Numbered from the stretch's first letter, positions 1-8,395 are shown. The stretch is DNA of 48,388 nt from Clostridia bacterium (GCA_017397765.1 JAFQIB010000064.1:1-48388), one strand, 5' to 3'. Notes: a model not told the origin generated them from the sequence alone. Program-made: numbers and translations.

Positions 1-43
1 CCTGAGTAGGCGTAGTGGCGGCTGCATCCGGGGCGGCTCGATT

Positions 44-90
44 GCAGAGGGTTTCTCTGAATTTCCGCTAAAGCGGAAGAAACCCTCTGC
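44..90. repeat. Nested intergenic hairpin
   Basis: A 13-base outer inverted repeat (44-56 with 78-90, GCAGAGGGTTTCT and its complement) encloses a 7-bp inner stem (63-69 with 72-78). No gene is visible in 1-319. The structure is not followed by a T-run on either strand, so I call it a repeat or RNA structure rather than a terminator. Confidence 0.6.
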
Positions 91-195
91 AAAATCGCCG
101 CATTGTTCCTTTTGAGGTCTCGCTGCAGCCGATGCGGCTTGGACATTTGGCAGCCTGGAGTTAATGGGAATCGTGAGGGGTGCGGAACTTCAAAA

Positions 196-264
196 CCTTC
201 CCCCTCGGGAAAGATGGCACGGCGTAAGCCGTGACGGATGGGGCCGTTAGCGGCAGGCTCCGTC
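196..264. repeat. Intergenic repeat of gut-Clostridia type
   Basis: The segment contains the stem CACGGC/GCCGTG (218-223 with 228-233), then GACGGA (233-238) pairing with TCCGTC (259-264) around GCCG/CGGC (243-246 with 251-254). The run CCTTCCCC...GACGGATG resembles a repeat common between genes of gut Clostridia. That resemblance is from memory and not searched. No coding potential is seen. Confidence 0.45.
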
Positions 265-319
265 ATCTCTACAACTCCCAATTTACGTTCCTGTCACTAT
301 TTCCATATGTAAACCGCAC

Positions 320-353
320 AAAAAACAGGCACAGCAGCCAAAACTGTGCCTGT
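320..353 (-). terminator. Terminator downstream of pgcA
   Basis: Read on the minus strand, a 10-bp stem (344-353 with 325-334, core CAGGCACAG/CTGTGCCTG) with a 9-nt loop is followed by a run of T (A-run at 320-325 on plus). It lies 55 bases past the pgcA stop and fits an intrinsic terminator. Confidence 0.85.
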
Positions 354-408
354 CAATCATTGCTGTAAACCGCCGTTTCTTGATTTTCTTTTGGATTGCT
401 TCAATAAT

Positions 409-2064
409 TTACGCCTTGCAGTAGGTATTCATCAGCGCTTCCAAAGTATCCAGCACAGCTTCCGCTGCCGCCTGATCCGCACCGCGGGCAAAGAGATACG
501 CTTTCAGCTTGGGCTCGGTGCCGGAGGGACGAACAATGATCTTGCAGCCGTCTGCCAGCGCAAAGCTCAGCACATCGGACTTGGGCAGGCCGGTTTCATC
601 GTTCTGATAGTCGATGCGGGCAGCCGTCTGGAAGGCGGCATCCGCAAAGTCAGCCAAAGGCTTGCGCAGATTGGCCATGATACCCGCCATGGTCTTCGCG
701 CCGGATTCGCCTTCATATTCAAAGGTCAGCAGGCGCTGGGCGAAGAAGCCGTGCTCCTTGCGCAGCAGATCCAGCTTGTCCAGCAGGGACAGGCCCTGAG
801 CCTTGTAGTTGGCCGCCATCTCGCAGACCAGCACAGCCGCGTTGACCGCGTCCTTGTCGCGCACGTCGGTGCCGGACAGATAGCCGTAGCTCTCCTCAAA
901 GCCAAAGATGTAGCGCTCCGGATGCCCCTCCTGCTCCAGCAGGCCGATCTGTTCGCCGATGAACTTGAAGCCCGTCAGCACATTGCGCAGCTCCACGCCG
1001 TACTTTTGGCAGATCGGCACCGCCATCTCGGTGGTCACGATGGTCTTGACCGCCACAGGGGTCAGCTCCGTCTTTTCCCGGTGGCTGCAGATGTAGTCCA
1101 GCAGCAGCACGCCCATATCGTTGCCGGAAATCAGCGTCACCTGATCGCCCACGCGCACGCCTGCGCCAATCCGGTCGCAGTCCGGATCAGTGGCCAGGCA
1201 CATGTCCGCGCCGGTGGCAATGGTCTTTTCAATCGCCAGCTTCATGGCCTCGCGGATTTCGGGGTTCGGGTAGGGACAGGTGGGGAAATGGCCGTCGGGC
1301 AGCTCCTGCTCGGCAACGATCTCCACATCGATATTGCCCATGCGCTTCATCATCTCCCGGACAGGCACATTGCCGGTGCCGTTCAGGGGGCTATACACCA
1401 GGTGCAGCCGCTCGGTCGCGGGGGCGATGCGCAGGCCGTCCATCACCTGATAGTAGCTCTCGATGGTCTCATCATCGATCCAGGAGATCATGCCGGAGGC
1501 CATCAGCGCATCAAAGTCAGGCAGCTGGGGCACAAGGGTCTCTTCAGCGCAGATGTAGCCGTAGATGCGGTCCGCTGCCTCAATGGTGATCTGGCAGCCG
1601 TCCTCGCCGTAGACCTTGTAGCCGTTGAACTTGGCCGGGTTATGGGACGCGGTGACCATCACGCCTGCGCTGGTGTGCAGATGGCGCACGGCGTAGGACA
1701 GCATGGGCGTGGGCATCAGGGTCTTGTAGATATACACCCGCACGCCCATCTCCGCCAGCGTCGCGGCGGTCAGGCGGGCAAAATCGGTGGAATGGATACG
1801 GCTGTCGCAGCTCACCGCACAGCTGGGCTGCTCAAAGGTTTCCAGCAGGTACTTGCCCAGGCCGCGGGTCGCCTTGGACACGGTGTACAGGTTCATGCGG
1901 TTGGTGCCCGCGCCCAGCACGCCGCGCAGTCCGCCGGTGCCAAAGGCCAACTCCCGGTAGAAGCTGTCGGAGATCTGCTCCTCGTTCATCGCCTTGAGCT
2001 GATTGAGCAGCTCCTCCGGCATGCCGGGACATTCCATCCACTGCTGATACTTTGCGTTCATCAT
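409..2064 (-). CDS. pgcA: Phosphoglucomutase/phosphomannomutase family protein
   Basis: Alpha-D-phosphohexomutase that interconverts glucose-1-phosphate and glucose-6-phosphate (or mannose equivalents) in the cytosol, feeding nucleotide-sugar and wall polymer synthesis. The 551-residue length fits the PgcA/PGM2-like family. Visible motifs are the phosphoserine loop TASHNP, the metal loop DPDCDR, the sugar loop GFEESYGYL and the C-terminal phosphate-binding loop PSGTEPK. Two ATG codons are adjacent (2064 and 2061) behind GGGAGG, and the first is taken. A terminator for the upstream gene lies between it and 2161, so its own promoter is unclear and may sit inside or beyond that gene. Glucose-1-phosphate and GlcN-type precursors would also serve the polysaccharide operon at 23763-43156, but this link is inference. 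Confidence 0.93.
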   Translation of the reverse strand: MMNAKYQQWMECPGMPEELLNQLKAMNEEQISDSFYRELAFGTGGLRGVLGAGTNRMNLYTVSKATRGLGKYLLETFEQPSCAVSCDSRIHSTDFARLTAATLAEMGVRVYIYKTLMPTPMLSYAVRHLHTSAGVMVTASHNPAKFNGYKVYGEDGCQITIEAADRIYGYICAEETLVPQLPDFDALMASGMISWIDDETIESYYQVMDGLRIAPATERLHLVYSPLNGTGNVPVREMMKRMGNIDVEIVAEQELPDGHFPTCPYPNPEIREAMKLAIEKTIATGADMCLATDPDCDRIGAGVRVGDQVTLISGNDMGVLLLDYICSHREKTELTPVAVKTIVTTEMAVPICQKYGVELRNVLTGFKFIGEQIGLLEQEGHPERYIFGFEESYGYLSGTDVRDKDAVNAAVLVCEMAANYKAQGLSLLDKLDLLRKEHGFFAQRLLTFEYEGESGAKTMAGIMANLRKPLADFADAAFQTAARIDYQNDETGLPKSDVLSFALADGCKIIVRPSGTEPKLKAYLFARGADQAAAEAVLDTLEALMNTYCKA

Positions 2065-2093
2065 CTTTGCCTCCCAAAAAGACTTGCTTTCAT

Positions 2094-2144
2094 AAAAACA
2101 GCAGCTCCTCCTTCACGAAGGACTCCGTGAACGGAAAAAGCTGC
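2094..2144 (-). terminator. Terminator after the 2161-2796 gene
   Basis: On the minus strand GCAGCT/AGCTGC (2139-2144 with 2101-2106) encloses TTCACG/CGTGAA (2126-2131 with 2112-2117). It is followed by TGTTTTTATG, a T-run at 2094-2100 in complement. The outer stem has internal mismatches. Confidence 0.65.
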
Positions 2145-2160
2145 CGTTGGGTCACATGGT

Positions 2161-2796
2161 TTACTGTGCAATGCGCTCCTGCTGCTCGTAGTAGCTGGCG
2201 CCGTCCTGGGGGAACTGCTGGGCGCTGTAGTACTGCGCGCTCTGGACGTCCCAGCCGGCCTGTGCAGCCTGCACGGGCGTGGCCTGGAGCTCCTCCAGGG
2301 GACGGATGTACTGCCAATCCCAGCCGAACTTGTCCACGCCCAGCTCAATGCCGTAATCGTAGAGCATTTCCGCCATGCACTCCAGCATGTTGCGCAGGCG
2401 GCGGGCATACATGCCGCGCTGGCTGTTGAAGGGGGCCAGCACCAGCGTATTGATATCTTCGCAGGCGAACAGCGGATGCTGCCGCGTGAAGCCGAACAGG
2501 CAGGAATAAGATGCGCGCCCGTCGGTGCGGATTTCCCGGGGAAGCTTGCCCATCCACCAGGACTGGCTGTCAAGGATCATCATATAGCGGCCGGTCACCT
2601 CTGCCGGAAGCTGGAAGGTGCAGCGCTCGGTCAGGCGGTTCAGCCCATCGAACTTGCAGAACACCAGCGTATGATCCGGATAAAGCGCCACATTGAAGCC
2701 GCCTGCCGCGTGGTTGTCATCCCTGCGGGACGCCACCTGCGGGCGATATAAATACCAGAACAGCGGGGCCACAGTTTCGTTACGGTCAATAACCAC
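2161..2796 (-). CDS. Unknown soluble protein, 211 aa
   Basis: I do not recognise a family. The protein has no signal peptide or membrane segment and is rich in Trp and Tyr (for example SQSWWMGKLP, GWDWQYI). The last 40 residues are low in complexity, rich in Gln, Ala and Tyr. The start is GTG at 2796, chosen because GGAGGGG lies 8 bases ahead. It has its own promoter (2837-2865) and terminator, so it is a single-gene unit. Dedicated transcription signals and an intact 212-codon frame support it being real. No function is proposed. Confidence 0.75.
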   Translation of the reverse strand: MVIDRNETVAPLFWYLYRPQVASRRDDNHAAGGFNVALYPDHTLVFCKFDGLNRLTERCTFQLPAEVTGRYMMILDSQSWWMGKLPREIRTDGRASYSCLFGFTRQHPLFACEDINTLVLAPFNSQRGMYARRLRNMLECMAEMLYDYGIELGVDKFGWDWQYIRPLEELQATPVQAAQAGWDVQSAQYYSAQQFPQDGASYYEQQERIAQ

Positions 2797-2836
2797 AGTG
2801 AGCCCCTCCTCTCAAGCGTTAGTTTAACATGCATAA

Positions 2837-2865
2837 ATGATAAATCTAAAGCCTGCAAGAGTCAA
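2837..2865 (-). promoter_or_regulatory. Sigma-A-type promoter for the 2161-2796 gene
   Basis: On the minus strand: TTGACT (-35, 2860-2865), a 17-bp spacer, TATCAT (-10, 2837-2842), about 40 bases before the GTG start. This is one of the few promoters in the window without an extended TGn -10. Confidence 0.75.
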
Positions 2866-2979
2866 TACTTTTTTGCATCTTTCACGAAATTTCGGCACAT
2901 ACCACCAATCAAATTGTAGGAATTTGTACATTTTTCATTCTTTGGCAAACCGCCCCAAAGATTCAGCTTTTGGGAAGCC

Positions 2980-3903
2980 TCAAATCTGCGCCGAAAAGGC
3001 CGCAAACACCTCTGCCAGACAGGCGATATTTCCCTGATCGCAGCGGGTATCGCGGGCGGTATGCAGCGCGCCCAGAACCAGTCCGACGCCGCTGACGCGC
3101 TCGTACGCCGTGACGCCCACGCCGCACTTGAAGGATCGGAAATCGCTGTTGCAGCGGGTGGTCAGGCTGGAATGAAAGCAGACCTCCCTTTCCTGCTGCG
3201 CCAGAAGAATTTTTTCCAGCCGGCTATATTGTGGCAGCTGAACAGCCAGGGCCGGAGCAGCTACAAGATATGTCTGGCCCACACCAACGCTGTCCACATT
3301 GACCACAAAGCGGGTATGCTGCATTTCCAGATGATCGCGGGCGTAGGCTTTGGAGCCCTTGCGGCCCTTCTCCATATTGTCAAAGAAAATGAAGGCAACC
3401 CTGTCCCGGTTTTCCGCCGGGATCTGCGCCATCGTTTCCAGCAGCACCGCAAGGCCGGAGGTATTGTCATTGACATTGTTCCGGTTGGCAAAGCCGTTCA
3501 TCTGCAGCCAGATCAGGGCCAAAAACGCCCCAAAGAAACTGAGGATCATCACGTCCCCATTCCGGGTCAAAAGCCCCAGTCCGGCCCCCACCAGCAGCGA
3601 GAGAATCAGCATGCCGCCGATGATGACCAGCTGCCAAAGCAGATACACCGGGAAGTTACGGGGGATCTGCAGATCCGGCAGCAAAATCGTGGACGGCGTG
3701 TCATAATGAGCGGTCAGGGTCACCTGCGCATGCTCCAGATCGCCGACGATCACATTCTGCTGGCGGCCCCTGTCATTCTGCTCGATCCGGGCGGAATAGC
3801 CCCGCTCTGTGATCTCTGCCATCAGCCATTGGCGGAAGGCCTTCTTCTGTGCCGCTGATTTCCGGACAGGATACAGCGCCGTGATCTCCTCGCAGACAGT
3901 CAT
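2980..3903 (-). CDS. M28-family peptidase-like membrane protein lacking the catalytic Glu
   Basis: Paralogue of the next gene (3922-4872). M28 zinc-ligand positions are visible: H66 and D68 (AHYDTP), D146 (NDNTSG), E178, D204 (NVDSVG) and H281 (ALHTARD). The residue before E178, the general base in M28 aminopeptidases (the first Glu of an EE pair), is Met177: the motif reads FDNMEKG where the paralogue has FDNEEKG. Two to three hydrophobic segments (about residues 84-135) are inserted between the first His and the NDN motif, which should anchor the domain in the membrane. It may be inactive as a peptidase, or may bind zinc or a ligand. The start is ATG at 3903, five bases after GGAGG; an upstream in-frame TTG is less likely. 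Last gene of the trmO operon, 18 bases after its neighbour. Confidence 0.85.
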   Translation of the reverse strand: MTVCEEITALYPVRKSAAQKKAFRQWLMAEITERGYSARIEQNDRGRQQNVIVGDLEHAQVTLTAHYDTPSTILLPDLQIPRNFPVYLLWQLVIIGGMLILSLLVGAGLGLLTRNGDVMILSFFGAFLALIWLQMNGFANRNNVNDNTSGLAVLLETMAQIPAENRDRVAFIFFDNMEKGRKGSKAYARDHLEMQHTRFVVNVDSVGVGQTYLVAAPALAVQLPQYSRLEKILLAQQEREVCFHSSLTTRCNSDFRSFKCGVGVTAYERVSGVGLVLGALHTARDTRCDQGNIACLAEVFAAFSAQI

Positions 3904-3921
3904 ACATGCCTCCAAATTCGC

Positions 3922-4872
3922 TTACAGCCCGCTGACAAAGCCCGTCAGGCCCTCAGCCAGGAAATCCAGGTTGACCTGCTCGCAGACAGTATCCTTCTTC
4001 GTATGGATCTTGTCGCAGTAATAGCCAATCACCGGCATCCTGTTGCAGGCGCACACGGCAATGCCCAGCTTGAACTGCGCCTGGTCAGAGGGATAGATGC
4101 AGTTCTCCATTTTGTTCATCAGGAAATTACGACCGGTCACGCCCTGCATCGCAGCCTCCAGCTTGGGGAAAGCCTCCAACTCCCGGGTCTTCTTGTTGGC
4201 AAAGAAGAGGATGTTCTCCCCATCGCCCACGCAGTCCATATTGATGATAAGCTTTTCCTTCTTGACCGCCTTGTGCTCGGCCGCATACGCAGCGCTGCCC
4301 AGCATGCCCTTCTCCTCGTTGTCAAAGAGGATGAAGGCTGCCTTGCCGCGCAGCTCCTCGGGCAGACGGGCCATCAGCTCCATCACCGCCGCCACGCCGG
4401 AGGTGTTGTCGTTGACGTTGTGCTTGTTGGCCGGGCCAAACATCATCACCCCCAAAGCCACATACACCATGATAAAGCCCGCAAAACCGCCGATCGCACT
4501 GGCCATCCCAGCATTGTCCGTCAGCACCCGCAGCACATGCCCGGTCAGCGCGCCGGTCAGCGCGCCGGGCAGCAGCAGCACCGGCACCAGCACCAGCTGA
4601 TACAGGATGTACACCAGCACATTGCGGGGCGTGATGAAATTCGGCAGAGGCATCACCGCCGGGGTGTCATAATGGGCGGTAAAGGTAACCTCCGCCGTCT
4701 CCGGATCGCCCACAACAACGTTGGTGCTGCGGAACAGGCCCTTGGCCTTGGTCTCCTGCGCCTCATAGCCCTTCGCCTGAGCCCAGCCCTGGAACCAGGC
4801 GCGGAAGGCAGCCTTCTGCTTGCCTGATTTCCGGACGGGGAACTTTTCAACCAGCGTTTCAATGATGCTCAT
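3922..4872 (-). CDS. Membrane-inserted M28-family metallopeptidase
   Basis: Predicted zinc-dependent aminopeptidase of family M28. The full set of catalytic residues is seen: H67 and D69 (AHYDTP), D155 (NDNTSG), E186-E187 (FDNEEKG, general base and metal ligand), D213 (NMDCVG) and H290 (DKIHTKKD). Unlike secreted M28 enzymes it has no signal peptide. Instead, hydrophobic segments at about residues 86-112 and 125-146 sit inside the catalytic domain between the first His and NDN. Substrate and membrane side are unknown. The start is ATG at 4872 because AAAGGAGGAAG lies just ahead. It overlaps the end of trmO by 14 bases, so translation is likely coupled. The next gene is a diverged copy. Confidence 0.9.
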   Translation of the reverse strand: MSIIETLVEKFPVRKSGKQKAAFRAWFQGWAQAKGYEAQETKAKGLFRSTNVVVGDPETAEVTFTAHYDTPAVMPLPNFITPRNVLVYILYQLVLVPVLLLPGALTGALTGHVLRVLTDNAGMASAIGGFAGFIMVYVALGVMMFGPANKHNVNDNTSGVAAVMELMARLPEELRGKAAFILFDNEEKGMLGSAAYAAEHKAVKKEKLIINMDCVGDGENILFFANKKTRELEAFPKLEAAMQGVTGRNFLMNKMENCIYPSDQAQFKLGIAVCACNRMPVIGYYCDKIHTKKDTVCEQVNLDFLAEGLTGFVSGL

Positions 4873-5560
4873 GGGAATCTTCCTCCTTTGTGATCTCAAC
4901 AACTGTCAGTGTACCATTCCGGACGGAGAATTTCACGTCCAGCCCGGCAAAAGGCAGCCCGTAGATGCGGTTTTCATCCTGCTGATAGGCCGGCCTTGGG
5001 TCCTGGGCCAAAACGCCCAGCAGCGTTTCCCGGTGCGCCGTCGGAACCTGCGCCAGCATTTCCTCCGAACAGTCCACCGCCAGACGATGACCTGCCGTTT
5101 CCTCGGTAAAGCCGCCCAAAGCCTCCGGCACGCTGTCCACATAGGGCAGATAGGGCTTGATATCATAGATGGGCGTCCCATCCATCAGGTCTGCGCCGGA
5201 CACGACCAGCACCTTGCCCTCCGCCGTATCCTCCACCGACAGCAGCTTCACCACCGTCAGCCCCAGCGGGTTGGGCCGGAAGGGCGAGCGCGTGGCAAAC
5301 ACGCCCATGCGGGCATTGCCGCCCAGTCGGGGCGGACGCACCGTCGGCCGCCAGGTCTGCTTATCCCCCTCGCGGATGGCCTGATGGAATTCCCAGATCA
5401 GCCACAGATGCGAGTAGCTCTCGATCCCCCGCAGCGCCTCCGCCACCCGGAATGCCGGTTCAAAGACGATGGTGGACGTAAGCTCCGGTACAAGCCCTGA
5501 CTGCCTGGGCAGACCAAACTTTGTCGGAAACGCATTGCGGATGCGGGCGATGATCTGCAC
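4859..5560 (-). CDS. trmO: TrmO/TsaA-like tRNA t6A N6-methyltransferase
   Basis: Member of the TsaA-like (YaeB/TrmO) family, which uses S-adenosylmethionine to methylate N6-threonylcarbamoyladenosine at position 37 of ANN-decoding tRNAs. The 233-residue length is normal. Visible family features are HLWLIWEFHQ, the RPPRLGGN run and the signature RSPFRPNPLGLT (about residues 92-103). The start is GTG at 5560 behind AAAGGGGGAC. It heads a three-gene operon with the two M28-like genes, from the promoter at 5597-5625. There is no obvious functional link between tRNA methylation and the peptidases. Confidence 0.93.
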   Translation of the reverse strand: MQIIARIRNAFPTKFGLPRQSGLVPELTSTIVFEPAFRVAEALRGIESYSHLWLIWEFHQAIREGDKQTWRPTVRPPRLGGNARMGVFATRSPFRPNPLGLTVVKLLSVEDTAEGKVLVVSGADLMDGTPIYDIKPYLPYVDSVPEALGGFTEETAGHRLAVDCSEEMLAQVPTAHRETLLGVLAQDPRPAYQQDENRIYGLPFAGLDVKFSVRNGTLTVVEITKEEDSHEHH

Positions 5561-5596
5561 GGCCAGTCCCCCTTTGCCAAAACATTCTCAATCTAC

Positions 5597-5625
5597 AGGA
5601 TATCACAAAACATGCCCTGATGCAA
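5597..5625 (-). promoter_or_regulatory. Promoter of the trmO operon
   Basis: On the minus strand: TTGCAT (-35, 5620-5625), 17-bp spacer, TATCCT (-10, 5597-5602), with an extended TGA just before the -10. Confidence 0.7.
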
Positions 5626-5699
5626 GCCGCTTGTATCCAAAAGACCATCCTCCGCCAGGTTCCCGGTATTTTCATCGCCCACCCCATTGCTTGTCTTTG

Positions 5700-5711
5700 T
5701 TACAATTGTAA
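5700..5711. promoter_or_regulatory. 12-bp perfect palindrome TTACAATTGTAA
   Basis: A perfect palindrome 17 bases upstream of the -35 box at 5728, between the divergent trmO and repeat-protein promoters. It could be a transcription factor site, but no factor is identified. Confidence 0.4.
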
Positions 5712-5727
5712 AATATTTTCCAGCTGA

Positions 5728-5763
5728 TTGACTGCGTATTTTCCCAATGCTATCATGATAGCA
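5728..5763 (+). promoter_or_regulatory. Promoter with operator-like palindrome for the repeat protein
   Basis: TTGACT (-35, 5728-5733), 17-bp spacer, TATCAT (-10, 5751-5756) preceded by an extended TGC. The -10 lies within a perfect 16-bp palindrome (5748-5763, TGCTATCATGATAGCA), where a bound dimeric repressor would block polymerase. The start codon follows about 93 bases after the expected transcription start. Confidence 0.75.
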
Positions 5764-5855
5764 AAGGACTGTGCGCGTTCATCCGGAGAAGCCTGCGGTC
5801 CTGATTTTCAGACAAACAAAGTTCATCATAACACACAGAGGAGGTATCCATCCGT

Positions 5856-8225
5856 ATGAAAAAGCTGTATTCCTTTATGCTTTGCTTTGCGCTTTTCTGC
5901 AGCCTGATCGGCTTTGCATGCGCTGAGGAAGCCGAACCCATCCTCCCGTCCTGCGAGCATGCCTGGAGCTCGGGCACCGTTGCAAAGGCACCCACCTGCA
6001 CCGATGGGGGCCTGAAGATGTACGTCTGCTCCAAGTGCAATGATACCCGCCTGGAGGATATCCCTGCTGCCGGTCACAAGGAGGATCAGGGAACCGCCAC
6101 AACGCCTGCCACCTGCGACAAGGCCGGCACGAAAACCTACAAGTGCTCCGTCTGCAGCGTTACCCTGCGCACCGAATCCATCCCTTCCACCGGCCATCAG
6201 GAGAACGCAGGCGTCGTCACCGCGCCTGCCACCTGTGACGGCAACGGCCTGAAAACCTATCTGTGTTCCTCCTGCGGCGTTACCCTGCGCACCGAAACCA
6301 TCCCCGCCGCCGGCCACAAGGAAAACGAAGGCTCCATCACAACGCCGCCCACCTGCACCGGCAATGGTCTGAAGACCTATCAGTGCACCGCCTGCGGCGT
6401 GACCATGCGCACTGAAACGGTCCCCGCCCTCGGCCACACAGCCGACGAGGGCACCGTCACCACCCCCGCCACCTGCACCGCCCCGGGCGTCAAGAGCATC
6501 TCCTGCAAGATCTGTGACGCCGCGATCGGCACCGAGTCCATTCCCATGACTGACCACACCAAGGATCTGGGCGAGGTTACCGCCGAAGCCACCTGCACCA
6601 AAGACGGCGTTGTTGCCTATCACTGCTCGGTCTGCAATGCCGACATGGGCACCGTGGCCATTCCCGCGCCCGGCCACCTGGAGGACAACGGCGCTGTGAC
6701 CGCCCAGCCCACCTGCACCGAGCCCGGCGCCAAGCTCTTTTCCTGCGTACTCTGCGACGCCGCCCTGCGCGCCGAGCCCATCCCCGCTACCGGCCACCAA
6801 AAGGGCAGCGCCACCGTCACCACCCCCGCCACCTGCACCGCAGACGGTGTGAAGTCCGTCAAGTGCAAGGTTTGCGATGCGGTCCTGGAAACCGAATCCA
6901 TCCCCGCCACCGGTCACCAGAAGGACAAGGGCTCCGTCACCACCGCCGCCACCTGCACCGCAGACGGCGTGAAGTCCTTCAAGTGCAAGCTCTGCGATGC
7001 GGTCCTGGAAACTGAGTCCATCCCCGCCACCGGTCACAAGGAGGATCAGGGCAAGATCACCGCCCAGCCTACCTGCACCGAGCCCGGCGCCAAGGTGTTC
7101 ACCTGCAAAACCTGCAAGGAGATCGCCCGTGTCGAGCCCATTGCCGCTGCCGGTCACAAAAAGGACAAGGGCTCCGTCACCACCGCCGCCACCTGCACCA
7201 CGGACGGCGTGAAGTCCTTCAAGTGCAAGGTCTGCGATATCCTGCTGGAAACCGAAGTCATCCCCGCCACCGGCCACAAGGAGGATAAGGGCAAGGTAAC
7301 TGCCCAGCCCACCTGCACCGAACCCGGCGCCAAGCTTTTCACCTGCAAAACCTGCGGGGAAACGGTCCGCGTAGAAGCCATCCCCGTCAAGGCGCATCAG
7401 AAGGATAAGGGCACCGTTACCACCGAACCCACCTGCACTGCCGAGGGTGTGAAGACCTTCAAGTGCACCGTCTGTGGTGTCGTGACCGGCACCGAGACCG
7501 TTCCCGCCAAGGGCCACAAGGACAACCAGGGCGAAGCGATTGTCGCCCCCACCTGCACCGCCGGCGGCACCATGCGCTACCATTGCACCGTCTGCGGCGC
7601 AGAGACCCACACGGATGCTGTGAAGCCCCTGGGCCATGACAAGGGCTCCTGGGTCGTGATCGTCCCCGGTGAAGTGGGCAAGGACGGCGTGAAGGAGCTT
7701 CACTGCACCCGCTGCGACGCCCTGATCCGCACCGCTGCCGACCATGTGGCCCAGTATTACCACATGACGGTCTGCTCCGCCGGTCTGCACTTCCGCGATG
7801 TGACCCGCCTGACTGACAAATGGGACATGTTTACGCCCATCAATCTGACTGCCGAAGGCCTGTACACCTACGACCTGATCGCCGGCAACATGCACAAGAT
7901 CGGCACGGTGGACGTGCTCATCCGCAACGGCGAGGTGACTGTGACCTATGAGCTGAACAACGATCATTTCCGGTTTGACGAGGAGTTCATGACCATCCTG
8001 AACGATCTGAGCGACGTCGAAAGGTTCGATCACAGCCTCATGAATGCTTACAGCTTCGGCGAGCCCATCAGCATCAGCGAGGAGCTCTTCGGCGATGACG
8101 TTGTCCTGCTCTATATCTGCAACAGCATTGTCTATGATAAGTACAGCCGCGGCGTTGAATCCTTCAGCGAGAACAGCCGCGATTACCGCGAGCTGGTCGA
8201 TCAGCTCACCGAGCTGATGGAATGA
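5856..8225 (+). CDS. Secreted protein with fifteen 40-residue Cys-rich repeats
   Basis: 789 residues. A signal peptide (residues 1-23, MKK then a hydrophobic core ending FACA) is followed by about fifteen tandem repeats (residues ~30-630) and a ~150-residue C-terminal domain I do not recognise. A typical unit has PTCT, then G-x-K, then CxxC, then IPATGH, about three Cys and one His per unit, which could bind a metal; this is inference. Similar repeats occur in surface proteins of gut Clostridia. There is no LPXTG anchor or C-terminal membrane segment, so it may be released or held non-covalently. The Cys in FAC is not a standard lipobox. The ATG at 5856 has AGAGGAGG 11 bases ahead. Single-gene unit with its own promoter and a strong terminator. 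An open frame on the other strand (5826-8033) is only its GC-rich shadow. Confidence 0.88.
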   Translation: MKKLYSFMLCFALFCSLIGFACAEEAEPILPSCEHAWSSGTVAKAPTCTDGGLKMYVCSKCNDTRLEDIPAAGHKEDQGTATTPATCDKAGTKTYKCSVCSVTLRTESIPSTGHQENAGVVTAPATCDGNGLKTYLCSSCGVTLRTETIPAAGHKENEGSITTPPTCTGNGLKTYQCTACGVTMRTETVPALGHTADEGTVTTPATCTAPGVKSISCKICDAAIGTESIPMTDHTKDLGEVTAEATCTKDGVVAYHCSVCNADMGTVAIPAPGHLEDNGAVTAQPTCTEPGAKLFSCVLCDAALRAEPIPATGHQKGSATVTTPATCTADGVKSVKCKVCDAVLETESIPATGHQKDKGSVTTAATCTADGVKSFKCKLCDAVLETESIPATGHKEDQGKITAQPTCTEPGAKVFTCKTCKEIARVEPIAAAGHKKDKGSVTTAATCTTDGVKSFKCKVCDILLETEVIPATGHKEDKGKVTAQPTCTEPGAKLFTCKTCGETVRVEAIPVKAHQKDKGTVTTEPTCTAEGVKTFKCTVCGVVTGTETVPAKGHKDNQGEAIVAPTCTAGGTMRYHCTVCGAETHTDAVKPLGHDKGSWVVIVPGEVGKDGVKELHCTRCDALIRTAADHVAQYYHMTVCSAGLHFRDVTRLTDKWDMFTPINLTAEGLYTYDLIAGNMHKIGTVDVLIRNGEVTVTYELNNDHFRFDEEFMTILNDLSDVERFDHSLMNAYSFGEPISISEELFGDDVVLLYICNSIVYDKYSRGVESFSENSRDYRELVDQLTELME
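5953..7740 (+). repeat. In-phase 120-nt tandem repeats
   Basis: The ACCTGC codons of the PTCT motif recur every 120 bases from 5991 to 7551 without a single indel (14 clear copies), and a degenerate unit follows at 7621-7740. Copies differ by scattered substitutions; 6841, 6961 and 7201 are the most alike. Exact spacing and mixed similarity point to unequal recombination plus selection on the protein. Confidence 0.9.
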
Positions 8226-8251
8226 TCCGTTTCAGAAGCAAGCTATTCTCC

Positions 8252-8286
8252 GCTGCCCCCCTGATGTTCAGGGGGGCAGCCTTTTT
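8252..8286 (+). terminator. Strong terminator after the repeat protein
   Basis: A 13-bp perfect stem (8252-8264 with 8268-8280, GCTGCCCCCCTGA and complement), 3-nt loop, then CTTTTT. Confidence 0.95.
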
Positions 8287-8360
8287 GCTCAGCCCCCGCC
8301 GCCAAAAGAAATGAGGCGCTCATCTTCCCCTTGAAATCGCCTTTGCGCCGCATTTTCCCC

Positions 8361-8389
8361 TTGCATCCGCCCCTTCCCCGTGTTATAAT
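8361..8389 (+). promoter_or_regulatory. Promoter of the proS T-box transcript
   Basis: TTGCAT (-35, 8361-8366), 17-bp spacer, consensus TATAAT (-10, 8384-8389) with an extended TGT. Start expected near 8396. Confidence 0.85.
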
Positions 8390-8395
8390 AGGGAA

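Noticed and set aside
5953-7740. CRISPR array
   Set aside because: The period is 120 bases and every unit is translated with conserved Cys codons; there are no short identical repeats with unique spacers and no cas genes.
5826-8033. 735-residue open frame on the minus strand
   Set aside because: It is antisense to the repeat protein, has a Gly/Ala/Asp-rich mirrored composition, and lacks a ribosome site or promoter. The plus gene has a signal peptide, promoter and terminator.
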